In this document: positions 36,357 to 44,789 of the stretch, in pieces
How the letters are laid out: every line of letters starts with the position of its first letter
Numbering within the stretch: position 1 is the stretch's first letter
Assembly (NCBI GenBank): GCA_964618075.1
Contig: CAZTZO010000002.1
Coordinates: forward strand, 115,358-179,357
Length of the DNA: 64,000 bases
From: CAYTMY01 sp964618075
Lineage (GTDB): Bacteria; Bacillota; Clostridia; Eubacteriales; Anaerofustaceae
Reading direction: 5' to 3'
Translations under genes and position numbers: made by a program
Notes under the pieces: model-generated
The model's input: the letters and a program-made list of their open reading frames with translations, nothing else
Databases searched by the model: none
What the model was told of the DNA's origin: nothing

Positions 36357-37529
36357 TTATAAGCTCTCATTCAATATCTTTAAAACGTCATTTTTCGTGA
36401 GTATTTTATAGCCGCCCTGCATAATAAATACGCTCTCGGTTATTGCATCAGTCATATCCTTTTGTACGCCGAGCTCGTTTAGCTTCATCACAAGTCCTAT
36501 TTCGTGCATATAGCGTTCCATACATTTAAGCCCTTCTTCGGCAATTTGTTCGTCGCTTTTATTTGTTTCATCGACATCCCACACATTTAGTGCGAAACGC
36601 TTGAACTTAACTATAGCATAAGGCATGATAAAACGATAGTAGGGGAGAGAAACAGCCGCAAGCGTCATACCGTGAGTTGCGTTTGTGTGCGCTGCAACGC
36701 CCTGTGCGATCATATGCACCTCCCAGTCGGTCGATTTACCTTTTGCAATAAGAGTATTTAAAGCCCATGTTGCACACCACATAATATTACTTCGCGCTTC
36801 GTAATTTGTCGGGTCTTTTACGGCTATCTTGCTGCTGTGTATAAGACAGCGTAATAAGCCCTCCGATATATAATCTGATGTATTGTCGTCTTCACCCGAA
36901 AAATATTGCTCGAGAATATGTGACATTATATCGAAGATACCGGCAGTCATCTGATAAACAGGCAGAGTATAAGTATATTTTGGATTTAATATCGAAAACT
37001 TCGGGTAAACCTTATCTGTAAATACATGTCCTATTTTAAGCTTCTGCTCGTGATTGGTTATTACCGAGCCGCCGTTCATTTCTGAGCCCGTGCCTACCAT
37101 TGTGAGAACACATCCGACAGGAACAAGCTTTGTTGTATCGTCTACATCCTCGAAACGAATAAAGTATTTTTCCCACGGGTCTTCATTGCAGTAAGCCGAA
37201 ACGCTAAGAGCCTTGGCATAATCGCAACAAGAACCGCCCCCGACGGCAAGTATAAGATCCACGTTATTTTCAACGACCTTTTTACTTCCATCTGTAAGCT
37301 TCTGTACGGTCGGATTTGGCATTACTCCGCCGTCATCTATTATCGTTTTCCCATTTGCCTTTAAGATTGACACCACTTCGTCATAGATGCCGTTTTTCTT
37401 TATTGAGCCTCCTCCGTATACGAGCAACACAGTTTTGCCGTATTTGGGCAGCTCTTCATTTAAAAAGCTCAGAGAATCTTCTCCGAAATACAATTTTGTT
37501 GGGTTTGAATAGCTGAAATTTCCTAACAT
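36357..37529 (-). CDS. Iron-containing alcohol dehydrogenase (BdhA/YqhD-like)
   Basis: 390-residue type III alcohol dehydrogenase. FSYSNPTKLYFGEDSL at the N-terminus, YGGGSIKKNG, and GGGSCCDYAKALS for NAD(P) binding (the usual GGGSxID has CC here). FDIMSHILEQYF and GVAAHTNATHGMTLA supply the metal-binding Asp/His ligands. It is similar to NADPH-dependent butanol/aldehyde reductases. It lies directly after the MerR regulator gene, 33 bases away, and probably detoxifies aldehydes. Confidence 0.9.
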   Translation of the reverse strand: MLGNFSYSNPTKLYFGEDSLSFLNEELPKYGKTVLLVYGGGSIKKNGIYDEVVSILKANGKTIIDDGGVMPNPTVQKLTDGSKKVVENNVDLILAVGGGSCCDYAKALSVSAYCNEDPWEKYFIRFEDVDDTTKLVPVGCVLTMVGTGSEMNGGSVITNHEQKLKIGHVFTDKVYPKFSILNPKYTYTLPVYQMTAGIFDIMSHILEQYFSGEDDNTSDYISEGLLRCLIHSSKIAVKDPTNYEARSNIMWCATWALNTLIAKGKSTDWEVHMIAQGVAAHTNATHGMTLAAVSLPYYRFIMPYAIVKFKRFALNVWDVDETNKSDEQIAEEGLKCMERYMHEIGLVMKLNELGVQKDMTDAITESVFIMQGGYKILTKNDVLKILNESL

Positions 37530-37562
37530 TTACACACCTCTTGTTTATTTTTTATATTAATA

Positions 37563-37958
37563 TTATCGGCACTTTTCATTTTTGTCATTCCATTTTAGCT
37601 CGCCTGTTTTAATGGCAGATTCATAGCGCTCGATCTTGTAGTTCAGTCGCTCCAATGTGATTTCCATTTGTTCTTTTTGCTTTAACAAGACCTGTCTTTG
37701 TTCTTGAAGCAGCTTAAGTCTGGCGGGGATCGTGGATTCTCCCTTTTGATATAGCCTGACATACTCTATCATCGCTTCAACGGGCAACCCTGCCGAACGC
37801 ATACATTTTGCTAACTCTACCCACCCTATATCCTTTTCTTGGTAATCCCGAATACCGCCGGGCGTTCTCGTCACCTCGGGGATCATTCCCACTCTTTCAT
37901 AATATCTGAGGGTATCCGGTGATATTGAATACTTTTCACTAACTTCCTTGATATTCAT
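37563..37958 (-). CDS. MerR-family regulator, AdhR/NmlR type
   Basis: 131-residue regulator: winged helix with ISPDTLRYYERVGMIPEV, a conserved Cys52 in KCMRSAGLPVEAM, and a dimerising coiled coil (residues ~75-115). The single Cys at this position is the thiol/aldehyde sensor known from the AdhR/NmlR subgroup. It is followed by Fe-alcohol dehydrogenase and aldo/keto reductase genes, and its own promoter has the MerR-type 19-bp spacer with a matching dyad, so autoregulation is likely. Confidence 0.88.
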   Translation of the reverse strand: MNIKEVSEKYSISPDTLRYYERVGMIPEVTRTPGGIRDYQEKDIGWVELAKCMRSAGLPVEAMIEYVRLYQKGESTIPARLKLLQEQRQVLLKQKEQMEITLERLNYKIERYESAIKTGELKWNDKNEKCR

Positions 37959-38107
37959 ACTATCTCCTTTTGTTTAAACGACATTCTTTTTGTTTTGGAA
38001 TCACAATACGGCTTATCTAAATCTATTTTGTTTCTTACCCTTGCTGCTGCCTTCGTTTGTTCATAACGATAAAATATTTAACACTTAAATCATGCTCTTT
38101 TAATTCT

Positions 38108-38138
38108 ATTATAAAACTTGGAGTTGACTCAAAGTCAA
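38108..38138 (-). promoter_or_regulatory. MerR-type promoter with operator dyad
   Basis: Minus-strand -35 TTGACT (plus 38133-38138) and -10 TATAAT (plus 38108-38113) are separated by 19 bases. The spacer contains the dyad ACTTGGAGT-TG-ACTCAAAGT (38116-38135), one mismatch per half. The long spacer and position are the signature of MerR-activated promoters, and the half-site resembles those of NmlR/AdhR. Confidence 0.82.
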
Positions 38139-38197
38139 GAGGTAAACGAAATAATTTTTATTAAAGATTTCTAAGTAAAAAGTAAAATTTATTCTAA

Positions 38198-38233
38198 CAG
38201 ACAAAAAAACGGAAGCGCTTTTGCGCTTCCGTT
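38198..38233 (-). terminator. Terminator of the zinc-ribbon protein gene
   Basis: Perfect 11-bp stem AACGGAAGCGC / GCGCTTCCGTT (38208-38218 and 38223-38233), loop TTTT. Read on the minus strand it is followed by a T7 run, correct for the gene that ends at 38246. Confidence 0.85.
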
Positions 38234-38245
38234 AACAGCCTTTAG

Positions 38246-39388
38246 CTAAAAGTCATTACGCGGTACGTTCGAATCGGAGGTATTCCCGCCCGAAGTCCCT
38301 ATTGTCCATATAATGCCACCGCCTGCCGTATCAAGAACGGTAGTTTCATCTATTTCTCTGTAGGTCCCGTCGGCTCCGAACATATCGGTCTCGCCGTACC
38401 AGTCCGATCCGCTTGCGTATTTCACGTCATATGTGCCAAGCGGCAGATAAATGTCGGTTTGAGTATTCAAATTCACCCATGCCGTTGCCACAAGCTCATC
38501 TGAGGAAGAGTTGTATACCTTCAAATACATTGGCTGCTTCATGTTGGCACCGCTTACAATTCTGATTATTCCGGTTCCGTTTAGATACGAGGGATTAGTA
38601 TATAGAGTTCCTGTAGCAGGATAGCTGACGGAGCATTTTTTCGCACGCGCCGAGCTGTCAGAGAAGCCCGCTATAGACTGGAAAAGTTTTTTAGCTTCAT
38701 AGTTGCGTCCTGCGCTGAGGTATTCTTCCGCTTGCTGGTAAATATCAAGATTAATACACTCTTTGTAAAGATCGTTCGAATCCTTGTAACCGCTTGTCTT
38801 TGCAAAATACTCCATAGCTTGGGAATAATCTTTACTCTGCATAGAGGAAACTCCCATGTTGTAGTTATTTATCGTAGATACAAACATGATAGTACCGGCA
38901 GCGAGTACTATAACAGATATACCTATAGCCGCTATTGATAACGGAGCAATTTTCTCTGTTTTGCCGAGCTTTTTGTTCTTATTAAGGTGCATGACAACAC
39001 CAAGCACTATACCCACTAAGCCCAATATAGCTCCGTAAAGATAGAAATTGTTGTTTATTAGCAGCATTACGCCGCCTGCCAAGCCTATTATCAAGGATAT
39101 GATTGTCATTTTATCTACCGGTTTTTTAGGCTTTGAAGCATTCGCCTGTTCAAGCACAGAGTATGACGGTTTTGATTCATCTTGAGCTTGCTGAGTATTT
39201 TCATTTTGATGAATTTGCAGGCTATCAGCTGCTCCAAGGGCTTTGATGTTATCCAGTACAGACAAATCTACCTGTTCGGAATTTTCCACAGGCGTTTGTT
39301 CCATGGGTATTGAGGCGCCGCACTTTGAGCAGAATTTCTGATACTCATCGTATTCTTTTCCGCAGGCCAAACATTTACATTTTTCCAT
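38246..39388 (-). CDS. Zinc-ribbon membrane protein with TPR-like segment
   Basis: 380 residues. The N-terminus CKCLACGKEYDEYQKFCSKC is a double-CxxC zinc ribbon. A polar linker follows, then three hydrophobic helices (about residues 92-112, 115-132, 150-172). A tetratricopeptide-like stretch comes next (SMQSKDYSQAMEYFAKTSGYKDS and AGRNYEAKKLFQSIAGFSDS). The C-terminal ~120 residues are beta-rich. Function is unknown. Similar zinc_ribbon_2 proteins are frequent in Clostridia and some assemble at the envelope. Confidence 0.7.
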   Translation of the reverse strand: MEKCKCLACGKEYDEYQKFCSKCGASIPMEQTPVENSEQVDLSVLDNIKALGAADSLQIHQNENTQQAQDESKPSYSVLEQANASKPKKPVDKMTIISLIIGLAGGVMLLINNNFYLYGAILGLVGIVLGVVMHLNKNKKLGKTEKIAPLSIAAIGISVIVLAAGTIMFVSTINNYNMGVSSMQSKDYSQAMEYFAKTSGYKDSNDLYKECINLDIYQQAEEYLSAGRNYEAKKLFQSIAGFSDSSARAKKCSVSYPATGTLYTNPSYLNGTGIIRIVSGANMKQPMYLKVYNSSSDELVATAWVNLNTQTDIYLPLGTYDVKYASGSDWYGETDMFGADGTYREIDETTVLDTAGGGIIWTIGTSGGNTSDSNVPRNDF

Positions 39389-39530
39389 TTTTATTCTCTC
39401 TTTCGGTTTATTAATGCGTTCTGCTTGTGTTCGTCGTCAACTTTAAGAATGCTTGTGTCAGAGTCGTTGTTTATCGGTGGTCTGATTTCTTTTTCTTAAC
39501 TAAGAAAATGCTAGAATAATTTGTCAGTGT

Positions 39531-40403
39531 CTATTTTTCCTTTTTTGCAAGGTTCAAAATATACTGACCGTATTCTGTCGTTTTCATTGCACTGCCTAAT
39601 TTTTTCAACTGGGAAGCGTCAATAAAGCCGTTCCTATATGCAATTTCTTCAATGCATGATATGTAAAGACCTTGTCTTGTTTGAACCGCTTCAACATAAT
39701 TCGCCGCTGCAAGCATAGAACGGTGTGTTCCGGTATCGAGCCAAGCCATTCCTCTGCCGAACAATTCGACCTTAAGCAGCTTTCTTCTTAAATATTCGTT
39801 GTTTATTGATGTAATTTCTATTTCGCCTCGTGCAGACGGTTCAACATTTTTGGCTATATCCACGACTTGATTATCGTAAAAATAGAGTCCCGGTACAGCA
39901 TAATCGGATTTCGGTTCCTTAGGTTTTTCTTCTATTGAAAGAACGTTCCAGTCCTTGTCAAATTCAACAACGCCGAAATCCCTCGGATTGCTTACATGAT
40001 AACCGAATATCGTTGCTCCTGTCTTTCTTGCCGATGCATTCTGCAAACGCTCCGTAAAGTTATATCCATAGAAAATGTTATCTCCGAGTACCAGACATAC
40101 GTTGTCCTTGCCGATAAATTTTTCACCGACTATAAAAGCGTCAGCAAGCCCTCTGGGTTTATCCTGCACTGCATATTCAAAATGCATTCCCAGACTGCTT
40201 CCGTCCTTGAAGAGCTCTTGGTAAACGGATATATCTCTGGGCGTGGATATTATAAGAACTTCTTTTACCTTTGCGAGCATAAGTGTTGAAAGCGGATAAT
40301 ATATCATCGGCTTATCATATACCGTCAAAATTTGTTTAGAAACAGCTATTGTGGAAGGGTAGAGTCTTGTCCCTGCGCCTCCCGCCAAAATTATACCTTT
40401 CAT
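39531..40403 (-). CDS. rfbA: Glucose-1-phosphate thymidylyltransferase
   Basis: Makes dTDP-glucose for rhamnose and related surface sugars. The 290 residues begin MKGIILAGGAGTRLYP, with YDKPMIYYPLSTLMLA, VLGDNIFYG and LDTGTH as family landmarks. ATG 40403 is used; the frame extends eight codons upstream but AGAGG is positioned for 40403. The partner genes rfbB, rfbC and rfbD are not in the window. Confidence 0.94.
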   Translation of the reverse strand: MKGIILAGGAGTRLYPSTIAVSKQILTVYDKPMIYYPLSTLMLAKVKEVLIISTPRDISVYQELFKDGSSLGMHFEYAVQDKPRGLADAFIVGEKFIGKDNVCLVLGDNIFYGYNFTERLQNASARKTGATIFGYHVSNPRDFGVVEFDKDWNVLSIEEKPKEPKSDYAVPGLYFYDNQVVDIAKNVEPSARGEIEITSINNEYLRRKLLKVELFGRGMAWLDTGTHRSMLAAANYVEAVQTRQGLYISCIEEIAYRNGFIDASQLKKLGSAMKTTEYGQYILNLAKKEK

Positions 40404-40503
40404 GCTTAAAAAACCTCTGATTGTCAATTTTATTTATGATAAAATTATATCATTATGGATAAAACGTGTCAATCATAGGCGCTTTTTTAATGTTTCAGAA
40501 CAC

Positions 40504-41316
40504 TTATTGTACCTGAAGATGTATGATATCCTTCATGTTTGTCGAATTTGTGTATGCATAGTCAGTTTCTTCAAAGCCGTTCAAATATTCTATTACCTCA
40601 GCTTTGTTCATGCCGTCAAAACTAAAATCGACTGCTTTACCGCTTAAATGCTTGCTTGTGCTGCTGCCTGTAAGCTCTTCGTTGTATTTTTTGCATCGTA
40701 TCGCGCTTACTATATTAAGCTTAGTATTATATTTTTCACTTATCTTATTAATGAGCGATAAAAGCGTGCTGTCAACTTCGACGGGAAAGCCGTTGCAGTA
40801 TTTCCCGTTGCAAGCGCATTTTAATTCACTTGTTGTAATAAGCTTATCGTTGGTATTGTTATCGCCCATATTAGGTGAAGAACATTCGCTTTTTAACTTA
40901 TCGATTTCCTGAGATAGCTTTGTGTTTTCTTTTTTAAGCTCCTCTATTATCAGGTTTTCCTGTTTATCTACTACATTCGACAGATACTCAGAATAGCTTT
41001 TTACCGTCTTGCCAAGCCAGCTGTCGCTTTTTTCAAGATATTTAAAAAAGCCGTTTGCACCAAGCCACAAACATACTCCAAGCCAAACGGAAAGCTCAAA
41101 AGAGATATTCCCATCTGCAAAAGTCGCTGACCACGTCACACCGAATGCCATTGAAATAATAAAACAAAGAGCCGCAAAAATTTTTGTGTGCGTCGTTACA
41201 ATGATTGATTTAAGTATCTCGATAATATACATTACAACAATGGAAAGCACAGCCCCAAGCGTAAGCACCTGCGCAAATTTAAACAGCTCGCCGATATAAG
41301 GAAATTCAATATTCAT
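40504..41316 (-). CDS. Holin-like membrane domain fused to M15 peptidase
   Basis: 270 residues. The first ~105 residues contain three hydrophobic helices (about 15-37, 45-62, 74-92), resembling small phage or Clostridial holins. A coiled-coil linker with KENTKLSQEIDKLKSE follows. The C-terminal ~110 residues are an M15_3-type peptidoglycan carboxypeptidase: SKHLSGKAVD gives the SxHxxGxAxD zinc site and IIHLQVQ supplies the last His. The linker and peptidase contain several Cys (CACNGKYC). The AAGGATGG ribosome site supports this start. No other phage genes lie nearby. Confidence 0.75.
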   Translation of the reverse strand: MNIEFPYIGELFKFAQVLTLGAVLSIVVMYIIEILKSIIVTTHTKIFAALCFIISMAFGVTWSATFADGNISFELSVWLGVCLWLGANGFFKYLEKSDSWLGKTVKSYSEYLSNVVDKQENLIIEELKKENTKLSQEIDKLKSECSSPNMGDNNTNDKLITTSELKCACNGKYCNGFPVEVDSTLLSLINKISEKYNTKLNIVSAIRCKKYNEELTGSSTSKHLSGKAVDFSFDGMNKAEVIEYLNGFEETDYAYTNSTNMKDIIHLQVQ

Positions 41317-41395
41317 AATACCATCCTTAAAATAGATAATAGGGTTTGACCTTCTTATTTATAATAGATGATATTATATGTTTGGTTACTTTTTT

Positions 41396-42451
41396 TTATT
41401 TAAAGATCATAAGCGCCTGTGAGTCATATTCGGCGATGTTATTTAGTATCGGAAGGTATTTTTTTGTGTCGTTATAATCGTCTTTGATGATGTCTCTACA
41501 TAACATATCTGTAAATGTTTCGATGTATTTTCCGCTCGTCTCTAATAACTTGGCACACTCTTTATATTTATCGTAATCTTCACTTGGCAGCATATCACGA
41601 TATTTATATATAGTGTTTGCCGTTTTGTCTCGGCTGCCCATGTGTGGATTATATTTTTCGTTGTTATTCTCATTCATTACTTTAGGCAGCTCAGGTATCT
41701 GACTTGCCGTAAACATAGCTATACGGGTGTATATTTGCTCTATTGTTTTCTTGTCGTATTTATCTGGTAGTGTGAGCATTTCACCAATAAACTGCTCTAA
41801 TCCTTTTTTGCCGCTCAAAGGCATTGTAGGCGTGAAATATTCGTTAGCGGCACAATTAATTAGCCTTGGGAATACTAAGCAATCGTCTATATCGTTTGCA
41901 GTGAAATCAACCGCATGGTATGCATTCTTTTTGCAAAGTCCGGGTATATCCTTGTTCCATGCTTCCTTCAAATCGGTATATGACAAGCTCATAATTTCCT
42001 CTTTAGAATTATCAAAAAGAAATATACCTCTATCGTCGTAGCCGCACATCATTATTATATGTCCCGCTACATGTTTGCTATGGTAATATCGCTTATGATA
42101 TGAAAGGTGATACATATCCACTCCGAACAATATTACCGGTATTTCACTGTCGATATAATCCTGTACGTTTTTTAAAGCCGTAGCAAAATCTTCTCCCTCG
42201 CTTGAATGTACTTCAAAGCCAAGTACGCTTGCAAGTCGCGAATAGAGCTCTGCGCCCATCATGCTTTGATTAAAAAGAGGTCTTAGCGGTACCATTGATT
42301 TTTCTTTGCATGCATAACTGAAGCCGGGATGAGTATAAAAAAGGATCTCCTCGGGTATGCGTTTTCCTGTTTTCCATTCGCAAATATCCGATACGGGGTT
42401 TGTGGGGCACAAAAAAGGCTTTGTTTTATGTGGTAATTCTATTATGTGCAT
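41396..42451 (-). CDS. BtrH-N-type cysteine-transferase-like protein
   Basis: 351-residue protein. The N-terminal part resembles the butirosin biosynthesis protein H (BtrH) N-terminal domain, a papain-like acyltransferase fold. ELYSRLASVLGFEVH, ENVQDY-like segments, IPVILFGVDMYHLSYH, HVAGHIIMMCGYDDRGIFLFDNS provide the putative His/Asp of the active site. ATG 42451 is used because AAAGGA lies 7 bases upstream; a TTG two codons earlier is possible. No aminoglycoside or peptide-biosynthesis genes adjoin it. It is followed by a holin-like fusion gene, 79 bases away. Confidence 0.65.
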   Translation of the reverse strand: MHIIELPHKTKPFLCPTNPVSDICEWKTGKRIPEEILFYTHPGFSYACKEKSMVPLRPLFNQSMMGAELYSRLASVLGFEVHSSEGEDFATALKNVQDYIDSEIPVILFGVDMYHLSYHKRYYHSKHVAGHIIMMCGYDDRGIFLFDNSKEEIMSLSYTDLKEAWNKDIPGLCKKNAYHAVDFTANDIDDCLVFPRLINCAANEYFTPTMPLSGKKGLEQFIGEMLTLPDKYDKKTIEQIYTRIAMFTASQIPELPKVMNENNNEKYNPHMGSRDKTANTIYKYRDMLPSEDYDKYKECAKLLETSGKYIETFTDMLCRDIIKDDYNDTKKYLPILNNIAEYDSQALMIFK

Positions 42452-42548
42452 TATCAATTCCTTTTGCCGATTAAATTATGATGACAATGAAATGAATTAT
42501 AGCACACGACTGCCCCTACTGCAAAGACTGCTTGCTATTACAGGAAAA

Positions 42549-42593
42549 TAAAAAGAAGAACACTTCTTTTTTTGTTATAGACAAGAAGCGTTC
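42549..42593 (-). terminator. Terminator after acsB
   Basis: On the minus strand an 11-bp stem GAACGCTTCTT / AAGAAGTGTTC (plus 42558-42568 and 42583-42593, one G-U pair) is followed by TCTTTTTATTTT. It isolates the CODH/ACS operon from the BtrH-like gene downstream. Confidence 0.72.
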
Positions 42594-42619
42594 CTCTTAT
42601 GATAATGTTAACTTTGCTA

Positions 42620-44758
42620 TTACATCATCGGGCTCATTGTAAGTGCGGGATGTCCTTTTTCGGTAAGGAAGGCGATAAGCGCTTCTGCGTCTGCAGCAAT
42701 TTCCTCATCACCGACCATATCGGTAAAGTTTTCTATTCCGTAAAGCTCTTTTGCCGTTTGGTTAAGTCTTTCGGCTACGCTTTCCTTCAAGGCCTTGGGC
42801 ATCCATACGATTCTTTCAATTCCGCCTTCCGCCTTCATGAATTTCTTTGAAGCGATAAAGTGTCTGCCGTGACCCATGAAGCCCGGAGTCTGAACTCCGC
42901 CGCCTGTCATGCTGGCTAAGTCGCCGAAGCTCATTCCAAGAGGTGTAAGTCCCGTAAATTCACGGTTGACTATAAGTACGCCGTTTGACATCGGCTCGAT
43001 TCCGCAGATGCATTCGAAACAACCGCAGCTTGTCATAGGATCTTCCATTATCGAGTACAGTGAAACCTTCTGTAAGGCTCCTTGTGAATATTTCTGTACG
43101 GCTTCGTTTACGTCGTCCCATGAACCGACTCTTTCGTCGTTAAGTCCGCCCTTTGTGATTATCTGGCAGGGACCGGAGGGATCGAGCTCTTTTGTCGCTT
43201 TTGCGTCAAGCCAGGAAACAGCACCGCAAAGGCCGAGTCTTTCGGGTGTAACAACGCATACATGGCTCGGTGAGAACGACTGGCAGAGCGTGCAGGTGTA
43301 GAATACGTCTACGGACTCGTCGGTAAGCGATGAAAGTCTTTCGTCACGCTTGTCGTATGAAGGAAGAGCAAGCTCGTTTTTCATCTTCTTTGCCATTGCA
43401 GGATCTGTAATTATTGTTATAGCGCATTTATCGACAACTGCGTCAAATTCGCTCTTCATGTTTGCCCAGAGACATTCTCCGAAGTGTCTTGCTCTGAAGC
43501 CTGCGTCATATGCAGCCTTAGATACACGGATTCTGAACATATCTCTTTGTCCGGTATGCATGATACCTTCCATGTTGTTGATGAAATGGTGAATTTTTCT
43601 TTCGAGAACCGGCTCGAAGTCGCTTTGCATGTTTTTGCCGGCTACGCTCACTATAACTCCAAGAGGCGTTCTTGCGCCGAATTCCATAGTATCGAAATCG
43701 GGCCCGATTACTTCTATATGATGATCTTCAATCTCGGAAGGATTGACTGTCTGTACAACTTCGAAGCAATCGTATCTTGAGCCGTCTGCTTCAACTTGCA
43801 TATCGGCTTTTCTGATTATTTCGCCTTCGAATGCCGCTGCAAACGATACGGGGATGTCTATATCGGTTATCTTAAGCTTGATGCCTCTCGCCTCTATTGA
43901 AGCGGGGACATAGTTTTCATATCCGTCATATATTATAAGGCTTCTGGGTACTGACCAGAGATTTTCCTTTTCGTCTGTTATTACAGGGAAACCAAGTGCG
44001 ATTGCGCCGCCGCCGCAGGCTACCGTCATGTCTGAAAGCGGTGTGAATGCGTTTACGAAGGCTTTTACTCTGTCCATAGTGTATTTGCATATTCCGTCGT
44101 AATCTCCGGGAGGTATCGCGCCGAATATCAAAGCTGCTCTTATGGCGACGCTTACGACGTGTATAACCGAAGGAAGCTCGGGACCGCAGGGAACGATACG
44201 AACCTTGTAGCCTATGTTGAGGTTCATTTCGACAGCCTGGTCTATGATGCCGCCTACCATGAATACCATTATGCCCTTCGACTGATATCCTTTAATAAGC
44301 TGTGCGGCTATCTCTTTTGTCGGAGCAGGGCCGATTATAACGGCAACGCCGGGGATATCGTCTGTAACGAGAGGTACGCCGAGCTCTCTTATCTCAGCGT
44401 CTGAAAGATGTCCGTGATAAACTTCGGGATAAGGATTTTTACCGTCGTTCATAACGTATTTCATAGCTTCGATTACTTCTGCGGCAAGTGCTGTGCCTAT
44501 TCCTGATGTAAACACGCTGTTCGTGCTTTTGTCGTGCGTCATCATTTCTTTGATTTTAACGAGTGCGTCGTCCTGCACCTGTCCGAGCGTCTGATATTTT
44601 ATGCCTGTGAAAGCATAAAGGCAGGGAAGTGCGTACGCCGTATGGGGAAGCTCGACTGCTTTGTCCGCGCCGAATTTATCTATGGCTTCATTGACAGCTT
44701 TTTGTGCAATATCGTACATATCATCCGAGCCCTTAAAGACTCTGTCAAATAATGTCAT
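42620..44758 (-). CDS. acsB: Acetyl-CoA synthase (CODH/ACS beta subunit)
   Basis: Condenses CO, a methyl group from the corrinoid protein and CoA into acetyl-CoA in the Wood-Ljungdahl pathway. The 712 residues are close to the ~730 of acetogens. A-cluster ligands are visible near residues 489-510 (YTCTLCQSFSPSHVC and ERLGLCG) and 577-579 (SCGCFEC, with the Cys-Gly-Cys that holds the distal nickel). It is third in a cooS-cooC-acsB operon with gaps of about 30 bases. Corrinoid protein genes acsC and acsD and methyltransferase acsE are absent here. Confidence 0.95.
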   Translation of the reverse strand: MTLFDRVFKGSDDMYDIAQKAVNEAIDKFGADKAVELPHTAYALPCLYAFTGIKYQTLGQVQDDALVKIKEMMTHDKSTNSVFTSGIGTALAAEVIEAMKYVMNDGKNPYPEVYHGHLSDAEIRELGVPLVTDDIPGVAVIIGPAPTKEIAAQLIKGYQSKGIMVFMVGGIIDQAVEMNLNIGYKVRIVPCGPELPSVIHVVSVAIRAALIFGAIPPGDYDGICKYTMDRVKAFVNAFTPLSDMTVACGGGAIALGFPVITDEKENLWSVPRSLIIYDGYENYVPASIEARGIKLKITDIDIPVSFAAAFEGEIIRKADMQVEADGSRYDCFEVVQTVNPSEIEDHHIEVIGPDFDTMEFGARTPLGVIVSVAGKNMQSDFEPVLERKIHHFINNMEGIMHTGQRDMFRIRVSKAAYDAGFRARHFGECLWANMKSEFDAVVDKCAITIITDPAMAKKMKNELALPSYDKRDERLSSLTDESVDVFYTCTLCQSFSPSHVCVVTPERLGLCGAVSWLDAKATKELDPSGPCQIITKGGLNDERVGSWDDVNEAVQKYSQGALQKVSLYSIMEDPMTSCGCFECICGIEPMSNGVLIVNREFTGLTPLGMSFGDLASMTGGGVQTPGFMGHGRHFIASKKFMKAEGGIERIVWMPKALKESVAERLNQTAKELYGIENFTDMVGDEEIAADAEALIAFLTEKGHPALTMSPMM

Positions 44759-44789
44759 TGTTTAATCTCCTTTAAATTATTTTCTATCT

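Noticed and set aside
43484..43780. 98-codon frame antisense to acsB
   Set aside because: It is inside the conserved acetyl-CoA synthase coding region and lacks upstream signals.
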